64,000 nucleotides of DNA from an uncultured Clostridia bacterium (GCA_944346885.1 CALVMR010000001.1:25884-89883), one strand, 5' to 3'. Counted from the stretch's first letter, positions 36,071 through 45,358 are shown. Translations and numbers: made by a program. The notes: generated by a model not told the origin, from the sequence alone.

Positions 36071-37186
36071 ATGCGTGATCCCAGGCTGGATAAATTGGCG
36101 GAGGTGTTGGTCAACTATTCCGTGCGTGTGCAAAAAGGGGAAAAGGTGCTCATCGAAGCGCGCGGCGTCGGCGCGGAGCTTGTAAAGGCGCTCATCGAGC
36201 GCGTGTATGCGGCGGGCGGGTATCCCTTTGCCGAGCTGGTCGATCTCTCCGTGGAGCGCGCCCTGCTTGCGGGCACGAGCAGCGAGCACTGTTCTTTGCG
36301 GGCAAAGTACGATAAATTCCGCATGGAGGATATGGATTGTTACATCGGCGTGCGCGGCGGGAGCAACACCTTTGAACTTTCCGACGTGCCTGCGGCGCGC
36401 ATGCAGGAATACGACCGCCTCTATTCCTTCCCCGTGCACCACGAAACGCGGGTGCGCAAAACCAAGTGGGTGGTGCTCCGCTACCCGAACCCCGCCATGG
36501 CGCAAAATGCGGGCATGTCTACCGAGGCGTTTGAAAAATTTTACTTCGACGTGTGCACCCTCGATTATTCCAAGATGGACAGGGCGATGGATGCGTTGCA
36601 GGCGCGCATGCAGTGCGCCGATAAAGTGCGCCTGACGGGCAGGGGGACCGACCTGACCTTTTCCATTAAGGGGATCCCCGCCGTCAAATGCGCAGGGCAC
36701 ATGAACATCCCGGACGGCGAAGTATACACGGCGCCCGTAAAAAACAGCGTCAACGGCGTGATCGCTTACAACGCGCCCACGCTGGAAAACGGCATCCGCC
36801 ACGAAAACGTGCGCCTCGTTTTTAAAGACGGAAAGATCGTCGAAGCCGTATCGTCGAATACCGCCGCGCTCAACGCCGTGCTCGATACCGACGAGGGCGC
36901 CCGTTACGTCGGCGAATTTGCCATCGGCGTCAACCCGTACGTCACCAAACCCATGCTGGATATATTGTTCGACGAAAAGATCAGCGGCTCCATCCATTTT
37001 ACGCCCGGATGCAGCTATGACGACGCTTTTAACGGCAACAAATCGAGCGTGCACTGGGATATGGTGCTCATCCAAACGCCGGAATGGGGCGGCGGCGAAA
37101 TTTATTTTGACGGAGAGCTCATCCGCAAGGACGGCTTGTTCGTGCCCGAAGATCTGGCGTGCCTCAACCCCGAAGCGCTCAAATAG
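36071..37186 (+). CDS. M29 family aminopeptidase
   Basis: 371 residues, a cytosolic metallo-aminopeptidase of the AmpS/AmpT family. The C-terminal catalytic domain shows the conserved metal ligands in GEFAIGVNP (Glu), SIHFTPGCSY (His) and KSSVHWDMVL (His and Asp). The N-terminal domain begins DPRLDKLAEVLVNYSVRVQKGEKVLIEA, typical of the family. It removes N-terminal residues from peptides with broad specificity. Own promoter; GGGAGG precedes the ATG. Confidence 0.94.
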   Translation: MRDPRLDKLAEVLVNYSVRVQKGEKVLIEARGVGAELVKALIERVYAAGGYPFAELVDLSVERALLAGTSSEHCSLRAKYDKFRMEDMDCYIGVRGGSNTFELSDVPAARMQEYDRLYSFPVHHETRVRKTKWVVLRYPNPAMAQNAGMSTEAFEKFYFDVCTLDYSKMDRAMDALQARMQCADKVRLTGRGTDLTFSIKGIPAVKCAGHMNIPDGEVYTAPVKNSVNGVIAYNAPTLENGIRHENVRLVFKDGKIVEAVSSNTAALNAVLDTDEGARYVGEFAIGVNPYVTKPMLDILFDEKISGSIHFTPGCSYDDAFNGNKSSVHWDMVLIQTPEWGGGEIYFDGELIRKDGLFVPEDLACLNPEALK

Positions 37187-37283
37187 CGGCGCGGTTAGGC
37201 TGCGGCGGCGGGGCGGCGCGTAGGGCAGTTTTCGGAAAAAACAGGGCGTTTTGCCGAATTTTTCAACGAGTTTGTGCAAACCA

Positions 37284-37312
37284 TTGACGAAACAGCTCCG
37301 ATTTGCTATAAT
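37284..37312 (+). promoter_or_regulatory. Promoter of gap
   Basis: TTGACG (37284-37289), 17-nt spacer, TATAAT (37307-37312). Confidence 0.9.
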
Positions 37313-37393
37313 GTGAATGATACGCGGGGGCTGCCGTGCAGGCATTTCTCTGCGTGCAAAATACGGAAAAATTTAACGGAGGGTTTTTTAAAC

Positions 37394-38410
37394 ATGGCTA
37401 ACGTAAGAGTTGCTATCAACGGCTTCGGCCGCATCGGTCGTCTCGCTTTCAGGCAGATGTTCGGCGCCAAGGGGTACGAAGTGGTCGCCATCAACGACCT
37501 CACCAGCCCCGCAATGCTCGCGCATCTTCTGAAATACGATTCCGCGCAGGGCAGGTATGCTTTGGCGGACAAGGTTTCCTGCACCGAAAATTCCATCATC
37601 GTGGACGGCAAGGAGATCCGTATCTATGCCGAAAAGGACGCGAAAGATCTCCCTTGGGGCGAGATCGGGGTAGACGTTGTGCTCGAATGCACGGGCTTCT
37701 ACTGCTCCAAGGCGAAGAGCCAGGCGCACATCGACGCCGGCGCGAAGAAGGTCGTTATCTCCGCTCCCGCGGGCAACGATCTGCCGACCATCGTTTACAG
37801 CGTAAACGAAAAGACGCTCAAACCCACCGATACCATCATTTCGGCGGCGTCCTGCACGACGAACTGCCTCGCGCCCATGGCGGATACGCTGAATAAGTAC
37901 GCGAAGATCAAAAAGGGCTACATGACCACTATCCACGCCTACACGGGCGACCAGATGACGCTGGACGGGCCGCACCGCAAGGGCGATCTGCGCCGCGCGA
38001 GGGCGGCTGCCGTGAACATCACGCCCAACAGCACGGGCGCCGCAAAGGCGATCGGGCTGGTCATCCCCGAACTCAACGGCGTGCTGGACGGCTGCGCGCA
38101 GCGCGTTCCCGTTCCCACCGGCTCCTTGACGCAGCTCGTGGCGATCGTGGAAGGGAAAGTCGATAAAGACGGCGTGAACGCGGCGATGAAAGCGGCTTCC
38201 TCCGCTTCCTTCGGCTACACCGAGGACGAGATCGTCTCCTCCGATATCATCGGCATCACCTACGGTTCGCTGTTCGACGGCACGCAGACCAAGTGCATGG
38301 ACATGGGCGACGGTTCTACGCTCGTGAAAGTCGTTTCTTGGTACGACAACGAAAACTCTTACACCAGCCAGATGGTGCGCACCATCAAATATTTCGCGGA
38401 ACTCAAATAA
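37394..38410 (+). CDS. gap: Glyceraldehyde-3-phosphate dehydrogenase (type I)
   Basis: 338 residues. NAD-binding [14 protein letters not shown] at the N terminus and the active-site [10 protein letters not shown] near residue 155 with catalytic Cys. Phosphorylating glycolytic enzyme. Start at 37394 behind GGAGG; an in-frame ATG at 37274 upstream of the promoter was rejected. Monocistronic with a strong promoter and terminator. Confidence 0.98.
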   Translation: MANVRVAINGFGRIGRLAFRQMFGAKGYEVVAINDLTSPAMLAHLLKYDSAQGRYALADKVSCTENSIIVDGKEIRIYAEKDAKDLPWGEIGVDVVLECTGFYCSKAKSQAHIDAGAKKVVISAPAGNDLPTIVYSVNEKTLKPTDTIISAASCTTNCLAPMADTLNKYAKIKKGYMTTIHAYTGDQMTLDGPHRKGDLRRARAAAVNITPNSTGAAKAIGLVIPELNGVLDGCAQRVPVPTGSLTQLVAIVEGKVDKDGVNAAMKAASSASFGYTEDEIVSSDIIGITYGSLFDGTQTKCMDMGDGSTLVKVVSWYDNENSYTSQMVRTIKYFAELK

Positions 38411-38435
38411 TTCTCCGCTCTGCGGAAAGGATCGG

Positions 38436-38468
38436 CGCCCCGCTGTTTTAGCGGGGCGTGCTTTTTTT
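38436..38468 (+). terminator. Intrinsic terminator of gap
   Basis: A 9-bp stem (38436-38444 with 38450-38458) then T7 after TGC. Confidence 0.9.
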
Positions 38469-38498
38469 GCGTAACCCGTCCGCGCCCGCTTTGCGGCG

Positions 38499-38527
38499 TT
38501 GACAAACGGTGCGGGGCATGTTAAAAT
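38499..38527 (+). promoter_or_regulatory. Promoter of the GNAT gene
   Basis: TTGACA (38499-38504), 17-nt spacer, TAAAAT (38522-38527). Confidence 0.85.
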
Positions 38528-38579
38528 ACTAGGCGGCGGAGCGGCGGTTCCGCAGTTTTTTATGCGTCGGTGAACAGAT

Positions 38580-39029
38580 ATGATACGTGCTTTGCGGCGG
38601 GAGGATAGGGAAGTTTTCCTTTCGCTTTCCGAACAGTTTTACGCATCCGAGGCGGTGCATGCGCCCGTCCCGAAAGTCTTCCACGAGGATGCGTTCGAAG
38701 AGATCGTAAACGGCAGCCCGTATGCGGCGGGATATATCTTGGAGGCGGACGGGAAGCCCGTCGGCATTGCCCTGACGGCGACAACGTATTCGCGCGAGTC
38801 GGGCGGAAAAGTGCTCTGGCTGGAAGAGCTGTACATCCTGCAAGAGTACCGCAGCCGCGGGCTTGGGCGGGAGTTTTTCGCGTTTGCGGAGGAGCTCGCC
38901 CGCCGAGGCGGTTACGCGCGGCTCCGCCTGGAAGTGGAAGAGGGCAACGTGCGGGCGCGCAGCCTTTACGAGCGGCTGGGGTATGAAACGCTCGGCTATC
39001 GGCAGATGATCAAACAGCTGCGCGGCTGA
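38580..39029 (+). CDS. GNAT family N-acetyltransferase
   Basis: 149 residues, a single GNAT domain. The acetyl-CoA pyrophosphate loop is EYRSRGLGREFF (the Q/RxxGxG/A motif, about residues 91-102), followed by LEVEEGNVRARSLYERLGY, typical of motif B. The substrate is not evident. No strong Shine-Dalgarno was seen. It is followed after 34 bases by an MFS transporter, likely the same transcript. Confidence 0.9.
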   Translation: MIRALRREDREVFLSLSEQFYASEAVHAPVPKVFHEDAFEEIVNGSPYAAGYILEADGKPVGIALTATTYSRESGGKVLWLEELYILQEYRSRGLGREFFAFAEELARRGGYARLRLEVEEGNVRARSLYERLGYETLGYRQMIKQLRG

Positions 39030-39063
39030 GCGCCGCGGCAGGAAGACGAGAGAGAAGGGCTTT

Positions 39064-40335
39064 ATGAAACAACTCGGCGTGCGGCATACCGTTGCCGCCT
39101 GTTATACGGGCTATATCACGCAGGCGATTATCGGCAACTTTGCGCCGCTGCTCTTTGTTACGTTCAACCGCGATTACGGCATTTCGCTGTCGCTGCTGGG
39201 GCTGATGGTCACCGTCAATTTCGGCACGCAGCTGCTCGTCGATCTGCTTGCGGCGCGGTTTGTGGATAAGATCGGGTACCGCCCGTGCATGGTCGCGGCG
39301 CATGTGTTTGCGGGCGGCGGTTTGGTCTTGCTCGCCGTTTTGCCAAACGTTCTCACCGCCGCGCCCGAAGCGGGGCTGTTTATTGCTTCGGCGGTGTATG
39401 CGATCGGCGGCGGGCTGATCGAGGTGCTCGTCAGCCCCGTCATCGAAGCGTGCCCAAGCAAAAACAAAAAGGCGGCAATGAGCCTGCTGCATTCGTTCTA
39501 TTGCTGGGGGCAGGTGGCGGTCGTGGGGCTTTCCACCCTCTTTTTTGTGCTGGCGGGCATTGAAAATTGGTTCATCCTCGCCTGTATTTGGGCGGCGGTC
39601 CCGCTATTGAATGCCGTCTATTTTTGTTTTGTGCCCATGTTCCGCCCCGTTGAAGAGGGGCAGCAGATGCCCATGCGCGGGCTGCTGAAAACGCGCGCGT
39701 TTTGGCTGTTTGCGGTGCTGGTCGCCTGCGCGGGCGCGGGCGAGCTCGCCGTCGCGCAGTGGGCTTCCGCTTTTGCCGAGGAGGGGCTCGGCGTTTCCAA
39801 AACGCTCGGCGACCTGCTCGGACCCTGCCTGTTTGCGGTGATGATGGGGCTTTCGCGGGTGCTCTTTTCGGTGTTCGGAAAAAAGATCCCGATCCGCCTT
39901 GCGCTCATGGTGGCGGCGCTCGGCTGCTGCGCGGGATATTGTTTGTGCGCTTTTTCGCCGCCGTCGGTGCCGTGGCTGGGGTTGGTCGGCTGCGGAACGG
40001 TGGGGCTGTTTGTTGCGATCATGTGGCCCGGCACCTTTTCCTACGCCTCCGAACGCATCCCCAAGGGCGGCACGGCGATGTTCGCCCTGCTCGCTTTGGC
40101 GGGCGATCTGGGCTGCACGGCGGGCGGTTCGGCGGTCGGGGCACTTTCGGACGCGTTCGGCGGAAACATCCGTGCGGGCATCTCTTTCGGGCTGGCAGTG
40201 CCGGCGATCATGTTTTTGGTGCTCCTGTTTTCGGGCATACGGCGCAAAGAACGCCTGCCGCTTGCGGACGTTTCCGCGCAGGGGCAGGCGGGCGAGCAAA
40301 AGGAGGGCGACGATCTCGGCGGCGATGCGAAGTAG
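39064..40335 (+). CDS. MFS transporter
   Basis: 423 residues with about twelve membrane helices, N- and C-terminal six-helix halves separated near residue 205. The loop 2-3 region RFVDKIGYRPCMVAAH matches the MFS signature. Branch resembles FucP/YfkF-type or efflux-like MFS of Clostridia; substrate unknown. The last ~20 residues are a hydrophilic tail. Starts at ATG 39064 with GAAGGGC upstream; likely an operon with the GNAT gene. Confidence 0.88.
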   Translation: MKQLGVRHTVAACYTGYITQAIIGNFAPLLFVTFNRDYGISLSLLGLMVTVNFGTQLLVDLLAARFVDKIGYRPCMVAAHVFAGGGLVLLAVLPNVLTAAPEAGLFIASAVYAIGGGLIEVLVSPVIEACPSKNKKAAMSLLHSFYCWGQVAVVGLSTLFFVLAGIENWFILACIWAAVPLLNAVYFCFVPMFRPVEEGQQMPMRGLLKTRAFWLFAVLVACAGAGELAVAQWASAFAEEGLGVSKTLGDLLGPCLFAVMMGLSRVLFSVFGKKIPIRLALMVAALGCCAGYCLCAFSPPSVPWLGLVGCGTVGLFVAIMWPGTFSYASERIPKGGTAMFALLALAGDLGCTAGGSAVGALSDAFGGNIRAGISFGLAVPAIMFLVLLFSGIRRKERLPLADVSAQGQAGEQKEGDDLGGDAK

Positions 40336-40425
40336 CGCGCGCGGGGGTGTAAAGGGGAGCGCGGCGGAGCGCAAAAAGAGCGTGCAAAAAGAACGCCCAA
40401 AAGGGGCGCGGGTAAAAATTTTTCG

Positions 40426-40451
40426 GCGGCGGGTCATCCCGCCGCATTTTT
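40426..40451 (+). terminator. Intrinsic terminator of the GNAT-MFS unit
   Basis: An 8-bp GC stem (40426-40433 with 40438-40445), loop TCAT, then T5. It ends exactly where the MATE promoter begins. Confidence 0.8.
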
Positions 40452-40452
40452 C

Positions 40453-40481
40453 TTTACAACGGGGCGGCGCGGTGCTATAAT
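40453..40481 (+). promoter_or_regulatory. Promoter of the MATE transporter
   Basis: TTTACA (40453-40458), 17-nt spacer, TATAAT (40476-40481). Confidence 0.88.
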
Positions 40482-40513
40482 GGCGCCGGAATTTGTTGCG
40501 GAAGGCTCTTTTT

Positions 40514-41890
40514 ATGACGACCGATCTCACCGTGGGAAAGCCTTGGAAGGTATTGCTCAAATACATGCTGCCGCTGTTGGGCAGCGCCCTGTTTCAACAG
40601 CTGTATACGCTTGCGGATACCGTCATAGCGGGGAAGTTTTCGGGCAGCGAAACGGCGCTCACGGCGATCGGCGCCTCCACGTCGATCGTCAATATCCTGA
40701 TGGCGATCGCGCTCGGCGCCAACGCGGGCTGCGCGGTGCTGTGCGCCCGCTATTTCGGGGCAAAGGACCATGCCAAGGTCAAATCTTCGGTGTACACCGC
40801 CATGATCGCGTTTAGCGTGCTCAGCGCCGTACTACTCGGCGCGGGGCTGGCAAGCTGCCGCCCGCTGCTTTCCGTGCTCGGCACCCCCGCCGCGGCGCTG
40901 GAAGAGAGCGTAACGTATCTCAACATTTATTATCTCGGCGTGCCGTTTTTGGTCTTGTACAACCTCGGTACGGGCATTTTTTCCGCGCTGGGGGATAGCC
41001 GTACGCCCTTTTTGTTTTTGGTGGCGTCTTCGGTGGCGAACGTGCTGCTCGATTATTTTATGGTGCAGCCGTGGGGCGTTGCCGGGGTGGCGTGGGCAAC
41101 CTTCATTGCGCAGGGCGCCGCCTGCATCCTCACGCTCGTGTTGGTGTTGCGGCGCATCGTGCGCATGCCCGCGGCGGAGCGAGCGCAGCGCTTTTCCCTT
41201 CCGCTTTTAAAACTTGTATTGCTGCTGGCATTGCCCGTCATGCTGCAAAACAGCTTTATTTCGGTGGGGAATCTGTTTGTGCAGGTGCGCATCAACGAGA
41301 TCGCCGCCGAACAGGGGGTAGGCATCACCAACGGGTTTACGGCGGGGTTCCGTTTGATCGTGTTTTATACGACGTGCATGTCTTCGTGCGCGGCGGGGCT
41401 TACGAACTACGTTTCGCAAAATTACGGGGCGCACAAGCTGCACCGCATCCGCCGCGGCTTCGGCGCCGCGCTCGTGATCAATTCGGGGATCGCGCTGCTG
41501 TTTACGGCGCTGAGCGAGTTTTTGGCAGAGCCGCTCGTCGGCGTCTTTATGGAGGAGGGAGGCGGTTCCGCGTTTGCTATTGAAACGGGCGCGCTGTTCG
41601 TGCGCATTGTGGCGCCGTTCTATCTCATCGTCAATCTTAAAACGGACGCCGATTCCGTCGTGCGCGGCTGCGGCGGAAATTTGGGGTTTATGATCAGCAC
41701 GTTTTCCGATTTGATCCTGCGCATCGCCTTTGTGTTTTTGCTGACCATTCCTTTCGGGTTTGCGGGCGTCGGCTGGGCGTGGGCGGCGGGCTGGGTGCTC
41801 GGTACCGTTGTGGCGCTTGCGTTTTATTTTACCATCCCCGCGTTCCGCAAAAAGAACGTGCGCCATTATACCGAGATCCTCGGCGGATAA
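40514..41890 (+). CDS. MATE family efflux transporter
   Basis: 458 residues, twelve predicted membrane helices. The N terminus (VGKPWKVLLKYMLPLLGSALFQQLYTLADTVIAGKFSG) is typical of DinF/NorM-like MATE exporters of Clostridia, sodium- or proton-driven, exporting cationic drugs or metabolites. Start at ATG 40514 behind GGAAGG and downstream of its promoter; a TTG at 40493 was rejected. Followed by a 770-base stretch without a confident gene. Confidence 0.93.
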   Translation: MTTDLTVGKPWKVLLKYMLPLLGSALFQQLYTLADTVIAGKFSGSETALTAIGASTSIVNILMAIALGANAGCAVLCARYFGAKDHAKVKSSVYTAMIAFSVLSAVLLGAGLASCRPLLSVLGTPAAALEESVTYLNIYYLGVPFLVLYNLGTGIFSALGDSRTPFLFLVASSVANVLLDYFMVQPWGVAGVAWATFIAQGAACILTLVLVLRRIVRMPAAERAQRFSLPLLKLVLLLALPVMLQNSFISVGNLFVQVRINEIAAEQGVGITNGFTAGFRLIVFYTTCMSSCAAGLTNYVSQNYGAHKLHRIRRGFGAALVINSGIALLFTALSEFLAEPLVGVFMEEGGGSAFAIETGALFVRIVAPFYLIVNLKTDADSVVRGCGGNLGFMISTFSDLILRIAFVFLLTIPFGFAGVGWAWAAGWVLGTVVALAFYFTIPAFRKKNVRHYTEILGG

Positions 41891-41944
41891 AAAGAGCCGC
41901 TCTTGCCCTGCATGCTCTCCGCCTTTTTTCGGGGAAGTGCGGGC

Positions 41945-42030
41945 GTTTTTTCCTTGTACGCAATGAACCGAGTGGCGCGGGCGTTTTTCTTTTGCAAAAT
42001 GAACCGAGCGGCGCGCTGCCGCATACTATG
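41945..42030. repeat. Imperfect ~36-bp direct repeats after the MATE gene
   Basis: The string AATGAACCGAG(C/T)GGCGCG occurs at about 41962 and 41999, each preceded by GCGGGCGTTTTT-like sequence. Start of the gene-poor region 41891-42664. Confidence 0.6.
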
Positions 42031-42074
42031 AAAGAGGAGGGAACTCCGATTTCATACAAGGGGAAAAGGGAACC

Positions 42075-42335
42075 ATGTCGGTGCTGTGTTTATTGCTCGT
42101 CGGGTACTGCTGCTTTGGCGAAGGCAGAGCCTTCTGCGGCGCGGAAAAGGGCTGCATGCAGGCTGCTTCCGTTGGCAGCGGCGCTGCGGAGAGCGGCTGC
42201 GTTTCGGTACGTACGGTGTACCCGTGCTGCCGCAAGAGCGGCTGTACGGGGTTTGGCAGCGCTTCGGGCGTATGCGGCGACGCGGCATATTATGCGCGTC
42301 AGTACGCGCTGTGCCGCTGCTGCTGCGGTTGCTGA
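42075..42335 (+). CDS. Possible small cysteine-rich protein
   Basis: An 86-codon frame with 13 cysteines, ending CGDAAYYARQYALCRCCCGC. The AYYARQYALC ending and Cys cluster look non-random and recall small Cys-rich, possibly spore- or envelope-associated proteins, but I know no named family. The upstream AGGGAACC is a poor ribosome-binding site, no promoter is clear, and the region is repeat-rich. It could be spurious; listed at low confidence. Confidence 0.3.
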   Translation: MSVLCLLLVGYCCFGEGRAFCGAEKGCMQAASVGSGAAESGCVSVRTVYPCCRKSGCTGFGSASGVCGDAAYYARQYALCRCCCGC

Positions 42336-42463
42336 ACCGATGCAAAGGTGGGGCGGCGCGTTTGCGCCGCCCTTTTCGGCTTTTTTGCGTGTTTTTGTTG
42401 CGCTTTTTTCGGTGGTGAATGTTTTCTGCGTTTTTTTTGCGGTGAAATTTTCCGGCGGTTTTT

Positions 42464-42583
42464 TGCGCCGCATATCTTGCGCCGCTTTCGTTGCGTTGCA
42501 TTTTATGCGCCGCTTTCGTTGTATTGCATTTCTTGCGCCGCCATTCTTGTGTCGCTTTTTCATGCGCCGCTTTCCCTGTGCCG
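42464..42583. repeat. 28-bp imperfect tandem repeats
   Basis: Units starting TGCGCCGC at 42464 (partial), 42478, 42506, 42534 and 42563 (partial), 28-29 bp apart, T-rich, just upstream of the tRNA-Leu promoter. The rest of 42336-42626 holds nothing else recognisable. Confidence 0.8.
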
Positions 42584-42626
42584 TACCCACGGCGCACCTC
42601 TTTTGCGTATGTGTTTTAAAAAGCGT

Positions 42627-42655
42627 TTGCCTTTTTTTAAAAAATAAAGTATAAT
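42627..42655 (+). promoter_or_regulatory. Promoter of tRNA-Leu
   Basis: TTGCCT (42627-42632), 17-nt spacer, TATAAT (42650-42655), nine bases before the tRNA. Confidence 0.9.
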
Positions 42656-42664
42656 ACGGTAAAT

Positions 42665-42747
42665 GCGCGCGTGGCGGAATTGGCAGACGCGCCGGACTTA
42701 GGATCCGGTGGGTGACCGTGCAGGTTCAACTCCTGTCGTGCGCACCA
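42665..42747 (+). tRNA. tRNA-Leu (anticodon UAG)
   Basis: 83 nt including the encoded CCA. Acceptor stem GCGCGCG pairs with CGTGCGC (one G-T); anticodon stem CCGGA/TCCGG encloses loop CTTAGGA, giving anticodon TAG; there is a long variable arm; T arm GCAGG-TTCAACT-CCTGT. Confidence 0.96.
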
Positions 42748-42774
42748 TATGCTTGGCGGCAAAACGCCGCCCGC

Positions 42775-42808
42775 AGGCACGGACTGTTTGGTCCGTGCCT
42801 TTGTTTTT
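42775..42808 (+). terminator. Intrinsic terminator of tRNA-Leu
   Basis: A 10-bp stem (42775-42784 with 42791-42800) then TTGTTTTT. Confidence 0.85.
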
Positions 42809-43018
42809 GCGATTGCCGTTTGCGCCGGTTTCGTATGCCGGTTCCGCAAAAAGTTTCGGGCTTTGCCCGAATATGTTTTTGCGAGTTTTCGGATCAATAG
42901 TTTTTCCCGTTTAAAGAAAAGATTTGGCGCGCACGGCGCGCAGCCCCGCGGCTTTCTTTGCGGAGCGGTTTTTTTATGCAGGAAACCTTTTGCGGCTTAT
43001 ATTTTCGCGGTAAAACCC

Positions 43019-43047
43019 TTTTCAAACGCGGCAAAAGATGGTACAAT
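43019..43047 (+). promoter_or_regulatory. Promoter abutting the U32 peptidase start
   Basis: TACAAT (43042-43047) with a weak -35 TTTTCA (43019-43024) at 17 nt. The expected transcription start coincides with the ATG at 43054, suggesting a leaderless mRNA. Confidence 0.55.
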
Positions 43048-43053
43048 GGTATC

Positions 43054-45318
43054 ATGTGTGAGATCCTTGCGCCTGCGGGCGACGAAGCGGCGTTTTTTGC
43101 CGCGCTGGATGCGGGGGCGGATGCTGTATACCTCGGCATGCGCAGTTTTTCCGCGCGCGCAAACGCCGCCAATTTTACGCCCGAACGCCTCAAAGAGCTC
43201 ATCCGCCGCGCGCATTTGTTCGGTGTGCGCGTGTATGTGGCGCTCAACACGCTCGTCAAAGAGCGGGAGCTCTCCGCCTTTTTCCAAAGCGCGGAAGAGG
43301 CGTGGAACGCGGGCGCCGACGCGCTGATCGTGCAGGAGCTGTTCCTCGGAAAGGAGCTCAAACGGCAGTGCCCGCAAATGGTGCTGCATCTTTCGACGCA
43401 GGCGGGCGTATGCAACGCATACGGCGCGCGGCAGGCAAAAGCATGCGGGTTTTCGCGCGTCATTCTCGCGCGGGAAACGCCGCTTGCGGAGATCGCCGCC
43501 GTCTGCAAGGAGATCGAAACGGAAGTTTTTGTGCAGGGCGCGCTGTGTTCCTGCTTTTCGGGGCAATGCTATCTCTCTTCGTTTGCGGGCGGCAACAGCG
43601 GAAACCGCGGTCTGTGCAAGCAGCCTTGCCGCAAACGGTATGCGTCGGATCGGGCGGGCGGCGAACCTCTTTGCTATCGGCTCTCCCTCTCCGATCTGTG
43701 CGTGGGAGAAAGGGCGAAAGAGCTTGCCGCCGCGGGCGTTGTTTCGTTTAAGATCGAAGGAAGAATGCGCTCTGCCGCATACGTTCGTGCGGTGGTGCGG
43801 TATTATAAGGATGTTTTCGGCGGCGCGCCCGCGCAGCAGCTGGCATCGGATTTTTCCTGCCTGAAACGCACCTACAACCGCGGCGGCTATACGGCGGGGT
43901 ACGCTTTCGGAGAAGATGCCTCGCTGCATTCCGTTTCGGTGCAGGGGCATATCGGCGAAGAGGTCGGCGTTCTCTCCCGCTTTTGTAAAAATGATAAAAC
44001 GGCATACATCGCGTCCTCCTTTTCTCCTGTGGAGGGAGACGGATTCAAACTTTTGCGCGGCGGAAAAGAGGTGGGCGGCGCCGTTTGGCGCGCGGCGTAC
44101 GGCAAAGAGAGGGGCGGCTTTTTTCTCCCTGCCGATCCCGCTTGGCGCGTCGGCGATGCCGTCTGTTTGACGCTGGATAATGCGCTGACCGCCCGCCTTG
44201 CGGCGCAAAAGCGCCTCGTGCCGCTGCGCCTTTCCTTTGCCATGCGTGCGGGGGAAGCGCCCGCCGTTACGGTGCGCGCGGCTTTCGGGGAAATGACGGT
44301 CGTCGGCGACTGCGCTGCCGAACGGGCAAAAAGCAGCCCGACGGGCGAAGAGGAGATCCGCCGCTGTTTTGCAAAAACGGACGGGCTTCCGTTTGCGGCG
44401 GAGTGGGAACGGATCGATGCGGGGGAGGGGTGTTTTCTCGTCCGCTCCACGCTCAACGCCCTGCGGCGAAAAGTATATGCCGCGGCGGAACAGGCGTTTG
44501 CGGGAGAGGATCGTCCGCCCGTTTCATTGGGTGCGCCGCAGGGCGCAGTTTCCCGTTTCGCTGCTTCGGAGGGCGGGGAGATCGCCGTGATCGACGAGGA
44601 TTGCCGATCTTTCGCGTACCGCTGCCATGCGGTTGATCACTTTATCTTTAAGCCCGTAAACTATGAAAACGAACAAGAAATCGACGATTTTTTGGAGAAT
44701 GCAAAGTACTATGCGTGGCATAATTGGCTGTATTTGCCTGCCTTTGCCACCGAAAGCGAGTTAAAAAGCATTTTGCGGTATGCGCCGCGCTTTTACGGGA
44801 TATACGGCGAGGGAGTGTTTTCGGCAAGGTTTTGTGCCGAACACGGTTTGCGTTGGTTTGCGGGCGTCGGGTGCAATTTGTGCAGCGGCGCGGATGTTGC
44901 GGGTGCGTTGGAAGCGGGTGCGGAGCGCGCGGCGCTCTCCAAAGAACTCTCCGCACGCGAACTTGCGGAAGCCGCGTCGGGCGGTGCGTTCGTGCTCTGC
45001 GGGGGCGGGGTCAAAGTGATGGATCTGGTGCATTGCCCCTTCGGCAGGGCGTGCGCGTGCTGCGATCGGCGCAGAAGATACACGCTGACCGATGAGGCGG
45101 GGCGCGTCTTTCCGCTGCTGCGGTACCGTACGTCTGCCTGCCGTTTCGAGCTGTACAACAGCGCTCTGCTCGCGGTGCGGGAGAGTTTGCTGCCGCGCGG
45201 GGCGGCGCGCCTGTACGATCTTACCGGGCTGACGGAGGCGGAGAAAGAGTGCTTTTTGGCGGGGCGCGGCGAAGAGCTGCCGCACACGGGCGGCGCGTTC
45301 AAGCGCGGCGTGCTGTGA
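43054..45318 (+). CDS. U32 family peptidase with C-terminal DUF3656-like region
   Basis: 754 residues. The N-terminal U32 domain opens MCEILAPAGDEAAFFAALDAGADAVYLG; the family signature E-x-F-x-x-G-(A)-x-C-x-x-x-x-G-x-C is visible as EVFVQGALCSCFSGQC near residue 155, followed by cysteines in NRGLCKQPCRKRY; these cysteines may bind a cluster. The C-terminal half with LVHCPFGRACACC fits the DUF3656-containing U32 proteins. Related proteins act in collagen breakdown or, with partner subunits, RNA/quinone hydroxylation; the reaction here is unknown. An in-frame ATG at 42976 with GGAGCGG would add 26 residues lacking family similarity; I prefer 43054. Confidence 0.88.
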   Translation: MCEILAPAGDEAAFFAALDAGADAVYLGMRSFSARANAANFTPERLKELIRRAHLFGVRVYVALNTLVKERELSAFFQSAEEAWNAGADALIVQELFLGKELKRQCPQMVLHLSTQAGVCNAYGARQAKACGFSRVILARETPLAEIAAVCKEIETEVFVQGALCSCFSGQCYLSSFAGGNSGNRGLCKQPCRKRYASDRAGGEPLCYRLSLSDLCVGERAKELAAAGVVSFKIEGRMRSAAYVRAVVRYYKDVFGGAPAQQLASDFSCLKRTYNRGGYTAGYAFGEDASLHSVSVQGHIGEEVGVLSRFCKNDKTAYIASSFSPVEGDGFKLLRGGKEVGGAVWRAAYGKERGGFFLPADPAWRVGDAVCLTLDNALTARLAAQKRLVPLRLSFAMRAGEAPAVTVRAAFGEMTVVGDCAAERAKSSPTGEEEIRRCFAKTDGLPFAAEWERIDAGEGCFLVRSTLNALRRKVYAAAEQAFAGEDRPPVSLGAPQGAVSRFAASEGGEIAVIDEDCRSFAYRCHAVDHFIFKPVNYENEQEIDDFLENAKYYAWHNWLYLPAFATESELKSILRYAPRFYGIYGEGVFSARFCAEHGLRWFAGVGCNLCSGADVAGALEAGAERAALSKELSARELAEAASGGAFVLCGGGVKVMDLVHCPFGRACACCDRRRRYTLTDEAGRVFPLLRYRTSACRFELYNSALLAVRESLLPRGAARLYDLTGLTEAEKECFLAGRGEELPHTGGAFKRGVL

Positions 45319-45358
45319 TTTTTCCGCGGCGGGCGTGATTTGCCGCGCCTCGCGGCGT

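Noticed and set aside
41779..42654. A 291-codon plus-strand frame running from within the MATE gene
   Set aside because: Starts inside a real gene in another frame, is low-complexity, and ends in T-rich repeats.
42958..43053. Longer N terminus for the U32 peptidase from ATG 42976
   Set aside because: The extra 26 residues lack family similarity and span a promoter-like element; kept as an alternative.
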